Of a stretch of DNA of 64,000 nt, positions 10,598 to 22,100 are shown in pieces (position 1 is the stretch's first letter; each line of letters opens with the position of its first letter). A program made the translations under genes and the position numbers. A model generated the notes under the pieces. That model ran no database searches, was not told the DNA's origin, and saw only the letters and a list, made by a program, of their open reading frames with translations. The stretch is taken from contig WWBZ02000022.1 of NCBI GenBank assembly GCA_011503125.2, forward strand, positions 2,728,001 through 2,792,000. Reading direction: 5' to 3'. Origin of the DNA: Botryosphaeria dothidea (lineage: Eukaryota > Ascomycota > Dothideomycetes > Botryosphaeriales > Botryosphaeriaceae).

Positions 10598-12966
10598 ATG
10601 TCCGACATGGGGGATGCTGGGCAGCCAATCGGCGCCGCCCCGATTCACCCCCCAAAACGTAAGCGCCTCTCTCGCGCCTGCAACTGGTGCCGCAAGCAGA
10701 AGGTCCGCTGTGATGAATCTCTCCCCTCCTGTCTTAACTGTCGCCTCCGCAACCTCGACTGCATTACCACTGAGCCAAAAAGCGGCAAAGAGATCTCCTC
10801 CTCCGACCGCAAGCACTCTGCAAAGCACAAATCCCTGCCCCGCGAACCCGACTCACAACCTCCACCATGTCGCTCGGATCCGGATTCGCCGTATTCCTCA
10901 ACCACTGCAAGTACCGCCACGAGTCTGCTGGCCTCAGCAACGCCCGTCTTCCTGAGGACCGCCAGCTCCACCACGACCACTTCGAGTCTCGCGGCCGCGA
11001 ACAGTGCTCCCCCTCCCGGAGCATGGACGACGCCCGAGACGGCCTTCGCTCGGCCTCGAGCATCCAGCCGCGCCGCCCTTCCTCAGTCTCCTCCGAAGCC
11101 TCGCACTGAGGCTGTGGCTTCTTCGCACGAAGAACCACGGGTGTCCGCCGTCCTGACCCCTCAAAGCTCCGACTATGCAATCAACTATGGCGACGGACCC
11201 GTGAGGCGCAAGTTCCTTGGCGCCAGCAGCTCTCAAGTTCTTGTGCAGTGGCTCGACCTTTCCTTTTCTCGCCGTGGACCCTGGCCCAAAGTTTCTCACT
11301 TTTTCCGTTACGGTATTTCTACTGCCGAAGAGTTTCCCCATAATCCATGGACCACCCCTAAGCCCCTACCCCCCCCTACTCGGAATGCGCGAAGCACCTA
11401 TCAGTCTACCGCAGTCGGATCCACCCGCTGTTCCCAGTTCTGGATATCCCCGAGTTTGCTACAATCTGCAAGAAGCTGGCCGACAAAGACCCCCAAGACC
11501 CTTGATCCGACCGATCTTCCTTCGCTTGCCTGCTGCTCTGCCGTAACGAGCATAGGAATGGATGCAATTTCCACGGAACCATCGCAGTTGGCCACGGATT
11601 ACCTTACCAGCGCCTATGCAATGTATGCCCACATTGTTGCCATGCCATATCTGCGGTCTATCCAAGCGTTGTTACTCTTGGCACTCGCTCTCAGGGGTCG
11701 TCACAGGGAGGGGGTTGCCTGGCACGTGATTGGCCACGCCGTTCGCATGGCCCAGTCTCTTGGCTTGCACCGCCACCAACGCTCCCACAACGCCGCCTCG
11801 GATACTTCTTTGCCGCAGGCAGACCTCGACCGTAACATCTGGTGGTCATTGTTCTGTCTTGAGAAGATGATGGCTCTTCAAACAGGACGACCTTCTGCCA
11901 TCCGGGACGAGGACTGCGACCAGACCTTCCCGGCTGCCGACGCTTCTCCCTTCTTGTGCCACTTGACCGGTCTTGCCCAGATGCAAAGTGCTATTGCACA
12001 GAGTATGACCACACAAGTCAATCGGAAAAAGGGCATGCGGGATTACTTCCATGAAGCGGTTCAGCTTGACACCCGTCTCGTGGAATGGGCAATGAGTCTA
12101 TCTGACAACCTTCGCCCCGGCTCAACGTTGCGCTGCACTCCTGAAGACCAACCATTTGCGACGTTCTTCTCCGCATGCTACCATGAGGCGTAAGGTCCCT
12201 ACTGACGCTCTGCGGTATAAGTGCTTACCAGAAATAGGTTGATTACGCTCCACCGGACAGCTCTCATTCTCGACACCAATGTCTTTCGGGAGCAGATCAA
12301 ACGGCACTCCCCGGAGGACCAAACACTTTATCGGATCAGTCAAGCCGAAGAAATCTGTGTTGCTTCTGCTCGAGCTATTGTTCGGGCACTCAACGAACTC
12401 AAAAGTTCATGCGGAGATCTGGCCCACCTTCTGACGGCATCCGCACCGATCCTGGCAACATTTGTTCTGACCATATCCATCCTCAAGCACCCCGCCCGTT
12501 GGAATGTCCGGAGTGATCTCGCTGTAAGAAACCCTACTAATGATCCCGACAGCTCCTACTCAACATTGCAACTTTCACGGAAGACATATTCATCTCGGCG
12601 GGGCAAGATCCGACCTTCAATAAGATGTTCGCGCTTATGCGTGATGCTGCCTCTAAGCATGTGGATAATGCAACACCAACTCATGATCCAAGCAAAGCCA
12701 GCAAGCAATCTGAACGTATCAGTCAAAATAGCTCGGGCCAAGAGGCGCTGGATCAGCATCGAGTACCCAATAGCCCCGGCGCCTCTACGGATCATATTGT
12801 CCACCACGATTCTCACCCACCAGCTGGACTGGATCTTTTTGGGAACGAGGAACCGTGGTCGCAACTTCTTTCCGGCAATCTCGATCTCGGAACGGCTCCG
12901 TGGGACTATGACTTGGATACATTTTTCGGTTTACCGCATTTCGACGAGGGGTCTTTGGGGTTATGA
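10598..12966 (+). CDS. Zn2Cys6 fungal transcription factor with two compensating frameshifts
   Basis: Exons 10598..12189, 12238..12523 and 12553..12966 give about 763 residues. The Zn2Cys6 binuclear cluster is Cys28, 31, 38, 45, 48 and 55 (CNWCRKQKVRCDE then CLNCRLRNLDC), preceded by a PPKRKR basic patch. A fungal_trans middle domain follows, with blocks SLACCSAV, GVAWHVIGHAVRMAQSLGLH and NIWWSLFCLEKMMALQTGRP. Between about 11377 and 11501 the family sequence (HLSVYRSRIHPLFPVLDIPE, then FATICKKLADKDPQD) lies in another frame. The shift enters at a C8 run (11369-11376) and is undone at an extra base at 11499-11501. As written, about 42 residues are scrambled but the frame stays open. The start at MSDMGDAGQ is chosen for closeness to the zinc cluster. 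Likely pathway-specific regulator of the adjacent genes. Confidence 0.8.
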
Positions 12967-13241
12967 CATGATTCAGTGCTGTTGTATTGATAATGATTCC
13001 CCTTTTTCGTTGTAGCGTAGTTGTAATCTCCTTTTTTCTTCGGAAGTCAAGTGCTGACGTATCCTGCATCGCATGGTTTTGGCTTTCTTTCATCTTCCGG
13101 GCCAGGGAACTCGACATCAATTTATTAATTTTCCATCACATATACATCTTCATCCCGTCCTGGCAAATCAGAAGTCAATTTTGGTTTGCTAGTCTGAACA
13201 TGCAAGTTTGAAAGAGCGTCTTCCTATCATGGTTATCCATC

Positions 13242-14563
13242 TCACGCGCCAACCGCGACCTCCGGTTGAATATTCAGCGTCTGCGGACCGTCAATCGCAG
13301 CAGCAACGGAAGACTCATCCCCAGCGTTTGCTATCTCCTGGATATACGGAAGTCCAATGAGTTTGAGGCCACGCTCCTCCAGCACCGGCTCATTAACGGG
13401 CTTGAACCTGTTGTGCGGGTCATCTTTGCCGTCACGCTGGGCAACGTTGCTGCCAACGTGCTTGGCGTTGGGCCAGTGTGTTGTACCAACGCGTTCTGCA
13501 CACTTGCGTTAGTCCCAGGCTTCTTGACTCTCGAGACAGCAAATCATAAAGAGAAAGGCTAGACTCACGCTCAAACGCCTCGCGCTTCCTCCTCAAATCC
13601 TCCTGCGTAGCCTCTGCCACCGGCATGTAGCAAGTATAGATCGCAAACCTCGGCTGCGTGCTTGTCTCGGCCGGGCTCAAGTTGTAGTGCGGCGTCCTGC
13701 TGTCCCAGAGCAGCAGATCACCAGGCTCGGCACAAAGCTATTTCCCCTAATCAGCATACTCTTGAAGAAAGGAAAACAAGAAATGATAAACACTCACCTT
13801 CTCCCACTTACACCCCTTCTCCTCCAGCCACTTCATCCCCCTCTCCTTGAACCCGTACCACTCGCTCGTCCACGCCGGAATCCGCTCCTCCCCCTCCGCC
13901 CTCATCACCTCGTGATACTCCTCGCTCACCCGATGCCCGCCCTTGCACACAATCAGCCCGCCATCCGCCGGCCCGTTCGGCAGCAGGTTGACGAGCCCCT
14001 GCAAGCACCGGAACCCGCCCTTCTCCGGATCCTGGTCCTGGTGCGGCCACGGCGCGTTCGGCGCGACGTCCGCGCGGTTGGGGAAGCTCGCGTTGAGCGC
14101 GTCGAAAGAGACCAGCAGGTCGGGCGTGTCGTAGACGCGCGCGAACGCGGCCGCGACGCCGGGCTCCTGCCGCACCGCCCAGGCGAAGCGCTCATGCGTG
14201 CCCGCGTAGTGCAGGACCATGCCCTTCTCGGTGATGTGCGGCAGGCGGTCCTTGTGGATGGTGGACGGGTTGTGCCGGTCGAAGCCGAGGTTGCTGGGAA
14301 GGGGGGCGTGAGTGTCTGCTGGAGGGAGGGGGGGAGGGGGGGGGGGGGGGGGGGGGGGGGGTGGAGAGAGCTTACAAGCCTTCGAGCCAGGAGAACATCT
14401 CGTCGGCGTACTGGTCGGCGCGGGCGCGCGGGATGGCGCCTTTGACGATGGCGAAGCCGTCGCGGGAGAGGTCGTCGCGGAAGTCGCCGTGGTGCTGGTC
14501 GGCCTCGGAGCAGAGGAGGCGGTTGGGGCCGGAAGGTTGGGGTTGGAGGGGCTGAGAAGGCAT
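13242..14563 (-). CDS. Phytanoyl-CoA dioxygenase (PhyH)-like Fe(II)/2-oxoglutarate oxygenase
   Basis: Exons 14563..14376, 14293..13798, 13737..13569 and 13495..13242 sum to 369 codons (368 residues), a usual size for fungal PhyH-family proteins. The facial triad is visible: His147 and Asp149 in PWPHQDQDP, and His245 in LLLWDSRTPHYN. Arg258 in QPRFAIYTCYMP is the likely 2-oxoglutarate-binding residue. The N-terminal DLSRDGFAIVKG motif and the C-terminal TTHWPNAKHVGSN block fit fungal members. No signal peptide, so probably cytosolic. It is convergent with the Zn2Cys6 regulator and divergent from the FAD monooxygenase with a 540-bp shared promoter; co-regulation of two oxygenases is plausible. 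The substrate cannot be predicted. Intron 1 carries a 26-G run on the plus strand (C on the transcript). Confidence 0.85.
14336..14361. repeat. Uninterrupted G26 homopolymer inside a PhyH intron
   Basis: Twenty-six consecutive G on the plus strand, directly preceded by further G-rich sequence. It sits in intron 1 (14375-14294) of the oxygenase gene, where the transcript reads C26. Such a tract can form G-quadruplex DNA on the non-transcript strand and should be length-variable. Confidence 0.9.
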
Positions 14564-15103
14564 AGTTTAGGAGATCCTGATGTGGTTTGACGTGGTATGG
14601 TGCTAGAAAGACAGATGGAAGGCTCTCTGGGGAAATTTGGGTCCAAGTTCGCCAGCACAAGGTGTGCGGTCGTCTTTAATTACCTGACCCATGACGGACC
14701 CGGATTAGTTCCAGAGGATTCCGCCCTCACGCAAACACAATTCGTCCCCGGTGCAAGTCTTCTCCGACTCGACGGAGCGTGAGAGCAGTCACCGGAAACG
14801 TGGGCAGCTAGTGGTTGATCCCCCACAGTCGTCCACCTTCCCGAGCGGCTTTCCGACTTGGCGCCGACTTTCCGATCCGGGATTGTGGGGTCGGAAAGAG
14901 GGTGCATCTCCGACCCCACAGGTCAGTCGCGGGGTGCATCAGTATTTCGGACGTTAAGTGTGACGCATGGCGGGGAGAGATGGAGGAGATGTACGTGTGA
15001 TGCTCAAACTTTTGTGGAGTATTCATCTTCATTGTCTGTGAATCACTGTCATCCAGGCATATTACTTCTCAATTGACGCTATTCTATTCCAAAGACTCAA
15101 AAA
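14564..15103. promoter_or_regulatory. Shared divergent promoter of PhyH oxygenase and FAD monooxygenase
   Basis: 540 bp between two head-to-head start codons. Contains repeated TCCGAC/GCCGAC-type blocks at about 14846-14878 and a perfect 12-bp inverted repeat at 14884-14920 (listed separately). No TATA box seen within 100 bp of either ATG. Confidence 0.5.
14884..14920. promoter_or_regulatory. Perfect 12-bp inverted repeat, candidate operator
   Basis: TGTGGGGTCGGA (14884-14895) and TCCGACCCCACA (14909-14920) are exact reverse complements separated by 13 nt. Similar TCCGA/CCGAC half-sites occur just upstream. The CGG/CCG content suits a Zn2Cys6-type dimer site between two divergent oxygenase genes; a DNA hairpin is the alternative. 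Function is inference. Confidence 0.5.
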
Positions 15104-16540
15104 ATGACTAACACAGAAAACGGAGAATCCAGGCCCTTCCGCATCATCATCGTCGGCGGAGGCATATGCGGCCTCAGCGCTGTAAGTCCAACTCTCTTCT
15201 TCACCTCTCCCAACCGTGAAAAAACCCCCAAACTCACATCCCAACCAGGCCATCGCCCTCCGCGGCCCCAACCGCACCATCACCATCCTCGAGCAATCCA
15301 GCTTCCTGCGCGAAATCGGCGCCGCCATCTCCCTCCAACCCAACGCCTCCAAAATCCTCTCGCGCACCTGGAACCTCTCCCCGGCCGCCCCAGACGCCCC
15401 GCCCTGCCCGCACATCGTCGACCGCGGCTTCCGCATCTACTCGACCGATGGCGTGCTCGTCAACGAGATCCCCCTCACCACCAACCCCTCCTACGGCGCC
15501 GACCGCATCGTCTACCACCGCCGCGACCTGCACGCCCTGCTCCTCCACGCCGCCACGACGCCCTCCCGCCCGCACGCCCCGGCCTCCATCCGGCTCGCGA
15601 CGCGCGCGACCGCCGCCGACCCGCACGCCGGCACCGTGACGCTGGCGACCGGCGCGACGCTGGCGGCCGACCTGGTCGTCGCGGCCGACGGGATCCGCAG
15701 CGCGCTGCGCGGCGCCGTGCTGGGCGCGGACGTCGCCGCCGTCCCGACGGGCTTGGCGGCGTACCGGTTCGTGGTGCCGGTGCGGCGGCTCCGGGGCAGC
15801 GCGTTCGCGGCGAAGATCGATCCGGGCGCGCCGTTCACGAGCATGGTCATGGGGTGGGACAGGCGGCTGGTGATGGGGCCGTGTCGGACGGTCGAGGGGG
15901 AGGAGGAGGCAAACGGCGTCTACGCGGTCGTGGCGCTGGTGCCGGACGGGTGCGTGGCGGAGGATGCGGGGGGGTCGAGCTGGACTTCGGAGGGGAGTGT
16001 GGAGGCGTTGAAGGAGGCGTATAAGGATTTTCCGGAGTGGGTGACGGGGATGTTTGAGCTGGCGGGGCCGGTGGGGCTGTGGCAGTTGAGGGATTTGGAG
16101 CCGTTGGGGAGGTGGCGCAGGGGGAGGGTGGTGTTGGTGGGGGATGCGGCGCATGCGATGTTGCCGACGCAGGGGCAGGGGGCGAGTCAGAGCGTGGAGG
16201 ATGCGGAGGCGTTGGGGGCGATGTTTGAGGATGTGGACGGGTGGGTTGCTGGGGAGGAGGTGGAGAGGAGGCTGGATGAGGTGGTGAAGTGTAGGTATGA
16301 GAGGGCGACGTTGATTCAGGCATACAGTCGGCAGGCGGCCAGACCGGCGACGAATGGGAAGGATTCGAAGGTTACACTGTAAGTGGTCCCGTTTGCTGAC
16401 ACTCCATTCTACCTGGTTCTTTTCTGACTTGTCATAGGACGACGGCGGAGTTCATGGATTACAACTGCATGTATAATGGTGCGAAGGACTTTCTGCGGAG
16501 GCAGCAGGAAGGTGCAACGTTAACGGCTGTTAAGGCGTGA
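15104..16540 (+). CDS. FAD-dependent aromatic monooxygenase (salicylate hydroxylase-like)
   Basis: Exons 15104..15181, 15249..16378 and 16438..16540 sum to 437 codons (436 residues). The three flavoprotein hydroxylase signatures are present: the N-terminal dinucleotide-binding GxGxxG (IIIVGGGICGLSA, Gly18-Gly23), the middle DG motif (VVAADGIRS, Asp173-Gly174), and the GD motif with FAD ribityl contacts (VVLVGDAAHAMLPTQGQGAS, Asp325). Length and motif spacing match the group A, class 1 family (salicylate and 6-hydroxynicotinate hydroxylase relatives), soluble NAD(P)H-dependent enzymes hydroxylating aromatic acids. The exact substrate is not deducible. It is divergent from the PhyH-like oxygenase, within the same block as a regulator and a (decayed) transporter. 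Confidence 0.9.
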
Positions 16541-17730
16541 GAGAAGAAGATATGGACATTCGGTCTTGCAAGAGGAGGCGAGTGGCAAACCGTGTTCGGA
16601 TTCGAATTCGAATTGGATAGAATGTAAGTCTTCGAATACTATGGCCTCGGACCAATGAGAAACTAAGCATACTTGGCGAATGACGAGTGCTGGAGTGTTC
16701 AGTCGATATCACCCAACCCACCTCTTGCGTAACAGCCTGCAAAGCCACTGTGCCCATCCATCAGCTGCACAACCGGTATTCACGGACATGCACATCCATC
16801 CATCTTACCCAAACCCCCTACACCGACCGCCTCCACCACTCCCCACTTCCACACGCAATTCCTCTCCAAAACAAGCTCTCGAGACGCCGCCCACAAGAAG
16901 CACACGCCAACGAATGAAAAAGGGTAACGCACAGATGATACGGCAACCAGCCGACGTGCACCGTGTGTCCTGCAAAGGCCTTGCTCCGGAGGGAGATCCG
17001 TCCGCGCGCCGATCCAGATCTCGCTGCCACGACTCGAGAGCTCAAGCGAGAGACAGAGGCCTCCTCGCTTTTCAACCCCTTCCTCGGTGCCTCGGTTGCG
17101 AGGGAGTAATGTTTAGTGATGAAAGGGGTTGGTCAGGCCGGGTGCGCAAAGAGCGCGGAAAATTTGAGAAGAGGGGGGGTTTCGGGGTCGGTGTTCGCTG
17201 CTGGTTGACGACGTGTGGAGACGGCGCCGCTGCGGGAGATGGAGAGGAGAGACCTGAGGACCCGTGATCGATGGAAAATGGGGTTCTAACTTTATAACAG
17301 GCCTTCCATGCAGGTTATTAAGGATTCTTCTGTAGTCTGGTCGAAATGGCCGTGAGTTATTTCGGTAAGGCGAGTTCGTTGGAGCGGTCGTCCTGCTTCA
17401 AATGCGCTTCGGCGCGAGTGCGGCGGCCAGGATCGAATTCAGTTGATATTTGAGCTTGCTAGTCGGAGCAAGCCCATGCTGTCGCGCCCGGGGCCATCTT
17501 GATCAGAAGACTGAATTCTATACCGTATTAAATTCCTATACCGTGGTATCTTTTCCCCCGCAAAACATGACAAATGAAAAAGAATTTCCGCGGAGGAGGG
17601 ATGCCTCACGCAACGCTCCAAAAATGCGCCTGGACCGGCCATCCATAGATCGTGACCTTACCACCGTTGTTGCGCCTTGCCATTTGAAACTCCATACCTC
17701 TTTTTTTTTTTTGGTTTGTTTTTCAAACGC
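16541..17730. other. Intergenic, no gene seen
   Basis: Holds the 3' ends of the monooxygenase and the Pth11-like gene. A 195-residue open frame at 16680-17267 does not begin with a supported ATG and lacks domain-like composition. There is a short TTCGAATTCGAA palindrome near 16600, and a T12 tract at 17701-17712. Confidence 0.4.
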
Positions 17731-19195
17731 TTAATCCCTCGAAATGTGCACATGGGAGTGCACCATAATTCCACCCGACTCATCCAGGATCTGCTTCTGG
17801 CTATCGCTGTCGCTGTGCATGCTCCCGCTCCTGGCCATGCCCGCCCTGATCTCCGTCTCGTTCGTCATGGCGCCGCCAAATTTGTCGCTGGCAGCCGAAC
17901 TGACTCCAGTCCCTTCCTCGAGCTCGTACTGGGTGTCGAATTCCTTGTAGGTGCGGCGCGCGTTGCTCGGGAAAGTGTGATTCGTCGCGTACTTGTTGCT
18001 GACGCCAGCGGGAGTCGACTGATCCGACTCGGAGCCGCCGAGGTGCAGGATCTTGCGGAAGAGCGGGCGGAGAGTTCCAATGCAGCCGACGATGACGCCG
18101 ATGCCGTTTTCGGCATAACCCCAGAGGAGGACGTCGGAAATGGCGTCTGCGAGGAAACGATTAGTATGCGATGTTGCGCTTGATTAGTAAATCAGGGGCT
18201 TACAGAGGTAGTCGCTCGTGTTCTGCAAGTTAACCGTGTACTTGAGACGAATACATGCGGAGAGCGATGCGCTGGATGACGCCATTAGTCTTTACGCAGG
18301 CGAGGAAACGGATCTCAAAGATTAGACTCACAAGATACCCAAGCTCAAGATGGCACCGACGGAGATCTTGGCGTTGCGATTAAGCTTCACGTTCCATAGT
18401 AGTGGGATTGGCCTGATGACTCGTTAGCCGGCGTCCCTGAGTCGTGGCGCGCAACCACAACCGATGAACATACATAAATGCTGAAAACCAATCCGTTGCG
18501 ATGTTGACGGCTGTCGTCGCATAATAGATGTCGGTGAGAATTTTTGGGTCGTTGCACATTCCCTCTTGCTGCGTGTCCCACGCATATCTGTTCCGAAATT
18601 AGTAAAATTTTAATGGTGTGGAAATCTAGGTCGCTTACGAGACAGGATTGCACTGGAAGATAATGTAGAGCGCAGCGATAATGTTCATCGTGGTGAACAT
18701 TGCAGCCACGACATATTGGCTGTAGACAAACAGTTTCCTTCCTTGGGCGATGCGAATCAACTGAAACGCAATGCTGAGCTTGACCGGGATAATGGTAACG
18801 CAATAGAAGACCTCGAACATGAAGAACCACTGGAGATGTCAAAAGCCGGTCCGGGGCACAATATGATTTCAATCTCACCTTCAAGCCAATCTCTTGATAC
18901 TTTTCATTACCTGGCTTCGAGAATTCCTCAACGTGCACACCGACACCATTGAACGAAGCAAGTATACATGATACCGATAATACAGCGAAAGGCGCCTGCC
19001 GGTCGAGTCAGTAAAAGGAAGAAAGAGCACACAAGGGAGAATTACTATAGCTGCAGTCATGAACCAGTCATCGATCCCCCAGGCGGCTACTTTTAATCTT
19101 GTATACACTCGTAGAGCATACATCGTAAAACCAAGGATCATTATGACGATGACTGAGCCGGCCACATGCGGCGCATTATCCATATACAACGTCAT
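17731..19195 (-). CDS. Pth11-like rhodopsin-fold integral membrane protein
   Basis: Seven exons (19195..19046, 18995..18879, 18829..18639, 18587..18474, 18412..18332, 18271..18204, 18146..17731) sum to 379 codons (378 residues). All splice sites are GT-AG with short introns. The protein starts with a short N-terminus and helix 1 (GSVIVIMILGFTMYALRVYT), followed by the family signature WGIDDWFM. Further helices include VFYCVTIIPVKLSIAFQLIR, YVVAAMFTTMNIIAALYIIF and the DVLLWGYAENGIGVIVGCIG block. The C-terminal 100 residues are a hydrophilic cytosolic tail. This is the Pezizomycotina-specific PTH11-related/rhodopsin domain family, whose members act as putative surface receptors; the CFEM domain of Pth11 itself is absent. 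Ligand unknown. Confidence 0.85.
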
Positions 19196-22100
19196 GTTGG
19201 AGACGCTTTGGCCTGGTCCTTGGCTAGAGAAGAGATCCGAGAGGTATGAGAGGCCAGCTGACCGCACCACCACAGGTTTGTCGCGCGCACAGCGGCGTGA
19301 TGTTCGCTAAGATCCGAGAAAGGTTGATGTAGTCGGTAAGCAAGAGGCGGGCGGTGCGGAGGAGGAAGCGGCTCCAGACTTGGGGGGAACAGGGAGCCTG
19401 TGGGCTTAAGCAGTCTCCAGACGGGACGGAGGAAGGAGCGGGACGTCAGAGATGGGTGGGAATGCGCCCGGGAGGAATGAAAGAACCGGGGGTGGGGCTC
19501 GAGCACGGGGCGTAGCGAGTGGGAGAAGCAGCAATGCTGATGTGCCAGGGTGGCGGCGCTCAGACCGGTATCTGGGGTCTGGACGCGCTCTGTCGGTGAG
19601 GTTGTTCAATGCCCTGACCGCACGACGGAATAGGTAAACGCTCGGCAGAAAGATCTGAGGATGGGCGGCGTAGGGATCATGAAGGAAGAGGAGTCTAGAA
19701 TGGCCAGCGTTAAAACGTCGGGAAAAGGATGTGGGAAGGACAAGGACGGAGTCACATCCTTCGACCTGGATCTGAAGTGGCACTTGTCACCAGAACGCTA
19801 GCGTGGAGGAGTCAATCGGCATGAAGCTGAGAAATTCACGCCCTGCATATAGTGCGGCGGCGGCACATGCAGGCAGTGCCTGGGCGGAGAAGGAACTCGT
19901 AAGAGACGTCTGTAACGAGAGCTGTCGAGATTACAGTAGGGTGCTGCGTGCACACCCTGCCAGTTAGCACCCTGCGATCATCGCGGCATTGTGAGCAGTT
20001 TAGCGGCAGGGCAGCGTGATCCTTGGGACGTCCTTTGCCACGGAACCCTTGGCAGGACAGGAAGATGGTCTCGTGCTGAGGCCATGTTGGGATCCAATAT
20101 ACCCGGACATTAGCATGCAGGCAGCGGCACAGGAATAGAGGCCTCCTGATGGGATCTCCGGGAAAGACCTGGCAAGATGCAATCTGGAGAAGCAGTAGTG
20201 GCGTACCTGGGTAGTGTACCTGCGTCGGGTCGCTTTGCCCCGGCCGCGTTCGCAGGTCGTTTAGCGGCTTCCAAGCTGCTCTGCCATATCCCGTTTTCCT
20301 ATTCCGTGCGGACTCGGTCCGAAAACGGTGGCGCTAGTGCGAGGGAAGGGCAGTGCGCCAATGGGTCTCGAGACGGCTTGCTTGACAGACCTGCGGGACC
20401 TCCCATGGCCACGGCAGGATCTCGAACAAGCATGCCGCCAAGCTCCCGCCTCAATCCTGGCCACAAAAACATCAGGTAGTCGGATGGCTCCAGGATTGGA
20501 GCTAAAAGGACGGGATCAGATCGGCGCAGGCGGGCAATTTGTCAAAGGACCAGAGACGACATGCGGCGGCTCCATCAAGGCCTTCAACAGCGCAGTGATC
20601 GACATCTCCTTTTGCTGCGGACGGCAGGGCGGCACTCGGGATGCACGGTAGGCCAGCGTCACACATGTGGGTCGGGGCGATCCGACGAGTGAGGGATGGT
20701 CCTTTGACAAGCTCAGCAGGCGTGGTCTGGCGGAACCGGTCAAAACGAGCAGCTGCGCAGGATCGCGATGAGACGGGCCTTTTTAGTGAAGTGGCATGCG
20801 GCGCGGCAGGTCGAAGCCGACTTCCGCGGAGGGCGAAGGTGAAGGCGAGGCGGAAGCCAGGAGGGACGACGCCACAGGGCGGCGGAGGCAAGGGACGACT
20901 AGATCGGAGCATGATTCGGCGCGTCGCGAGCGAGGCCTGAGGCGGATTTCCCAGAGGCGCGGGTTGAGGGCTGACGGATGCCGGGCCTGCAGAGCTTTCG
21001 CAGGCGGGTGTTTCCCTCTCTGCGCCACAAGCGAGCGCAGTTCGTCTCGCGGCGCCCTCGGAAATAAGCGCCGATCCTGCGCCTTCGTCATCGGCACCGC
21101 GCTCAGCACTTGCGCGTCCTGCCCGTCATCCACCCACCTCGTCTGCACTCGTGCATTTCTCAGCGTCTTACGCGCGGGAATTGTGTCGTGGCCTGCACCG
21201 CTCGACCCCGCTTCTCTCGCATGCCTGCCTCCTGCGCTGCTTCAGCGCTCCGGGGCTAGTCGCACTCGTGAGACAGCAATATGGTCCTGGCTGACACACT
21301 TTGCCTGTTCCTTTACATGCTCCGGCCCCCTCAGCCCTGTGCCGCCTCGCCGGCAGAAAAAAGAAACGCCTGGTAAATCCCAAAAGTCCCGCACTGCTCC
21401 GGACGGACAGTCTCCTCCCCTCCACACAGTAAAGACTCCGCCACGCCCAGAGCTCGACAATCCGGTAAACCAGACCGGTTCCCCGACTCCACCGATGCGT
21501 CGGATGATGAGCTCACAAACTGGAGTCGCGGCATCGGGAAGGGAAAGAGTCCGCGTGCAGAGGCCTCGACAAATTTTCCTAGAGTCCATCAGGACCCGCC
21601 GCCATGGGGCGAATTCCTTGGATCACATCTGTTCATCACCTCGCCCATCGTTGCCACATCACATGCCGGCTTGTGGGATCAAGCTCGCCAAGCGTCGCAC
21701 ACAAGCTCTGCCAAACTCTCTCTTTATGCGTTATTATTGAAAAATTAATAGACTGATGATATACGACCGTTTGCGGAATAGAGATGTTCGGGAAGCAGGA
21801 GCTAGCCTATAAGCGTCCCTCATGCAAAATTCTCAACAGCAGCCCAGTTCTATAGCCGACAACACATCACCCACTGCCACGGTGACCCCGAGCACGCAGA
21901 CATATGGTCTAGGCTTGATCAGCACCAGCGCTTACAGTGCATCCATCTCGCTTAGAACCAAACAACAGCTCTCGTATCTCGTAGGCGCCGGCCAGAGGCA
22001 GGCCGAATGCACAACTTTCTCCCCTTACGCCCGTGCCTGAGCGGCAGGCCAGTCACTGCGCGTGCGCGGCTTGTGTGTCTATACTCGGCCCAGAAGACGC

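Noticed and set aside
11341..11510. Intron explanation for the regulator's out-of-frame segment
   Set aside because: The segment itself codes conserved family sequence, so splicing it out would remove domain core; two indels explain it better.
14312..14590. Poly-Gly/poly-Pro ORFs around the G26 tract
   Set aside because: Artefacts of translating an intron homopolymer; the four-exon PhyH model explains the region.
15216..16154. Alternative long frames over the FAD monooxygenase
   Set aside because: Only the plus-strand frame carries GxGxxG, DG and GD motifs in order.
16680..17267. 195-residue plus-strand ORF
   Set aside because: No supported start, mixed composition, no splice partner; overlaps the gap between two real genes.
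20796..21740. 314-residue plus-strand ORF
   Set aside because: Arg/Ser/Pro-rich with equally long overlapping frames on the other strand, typical of GC-rich non-coding DNA.
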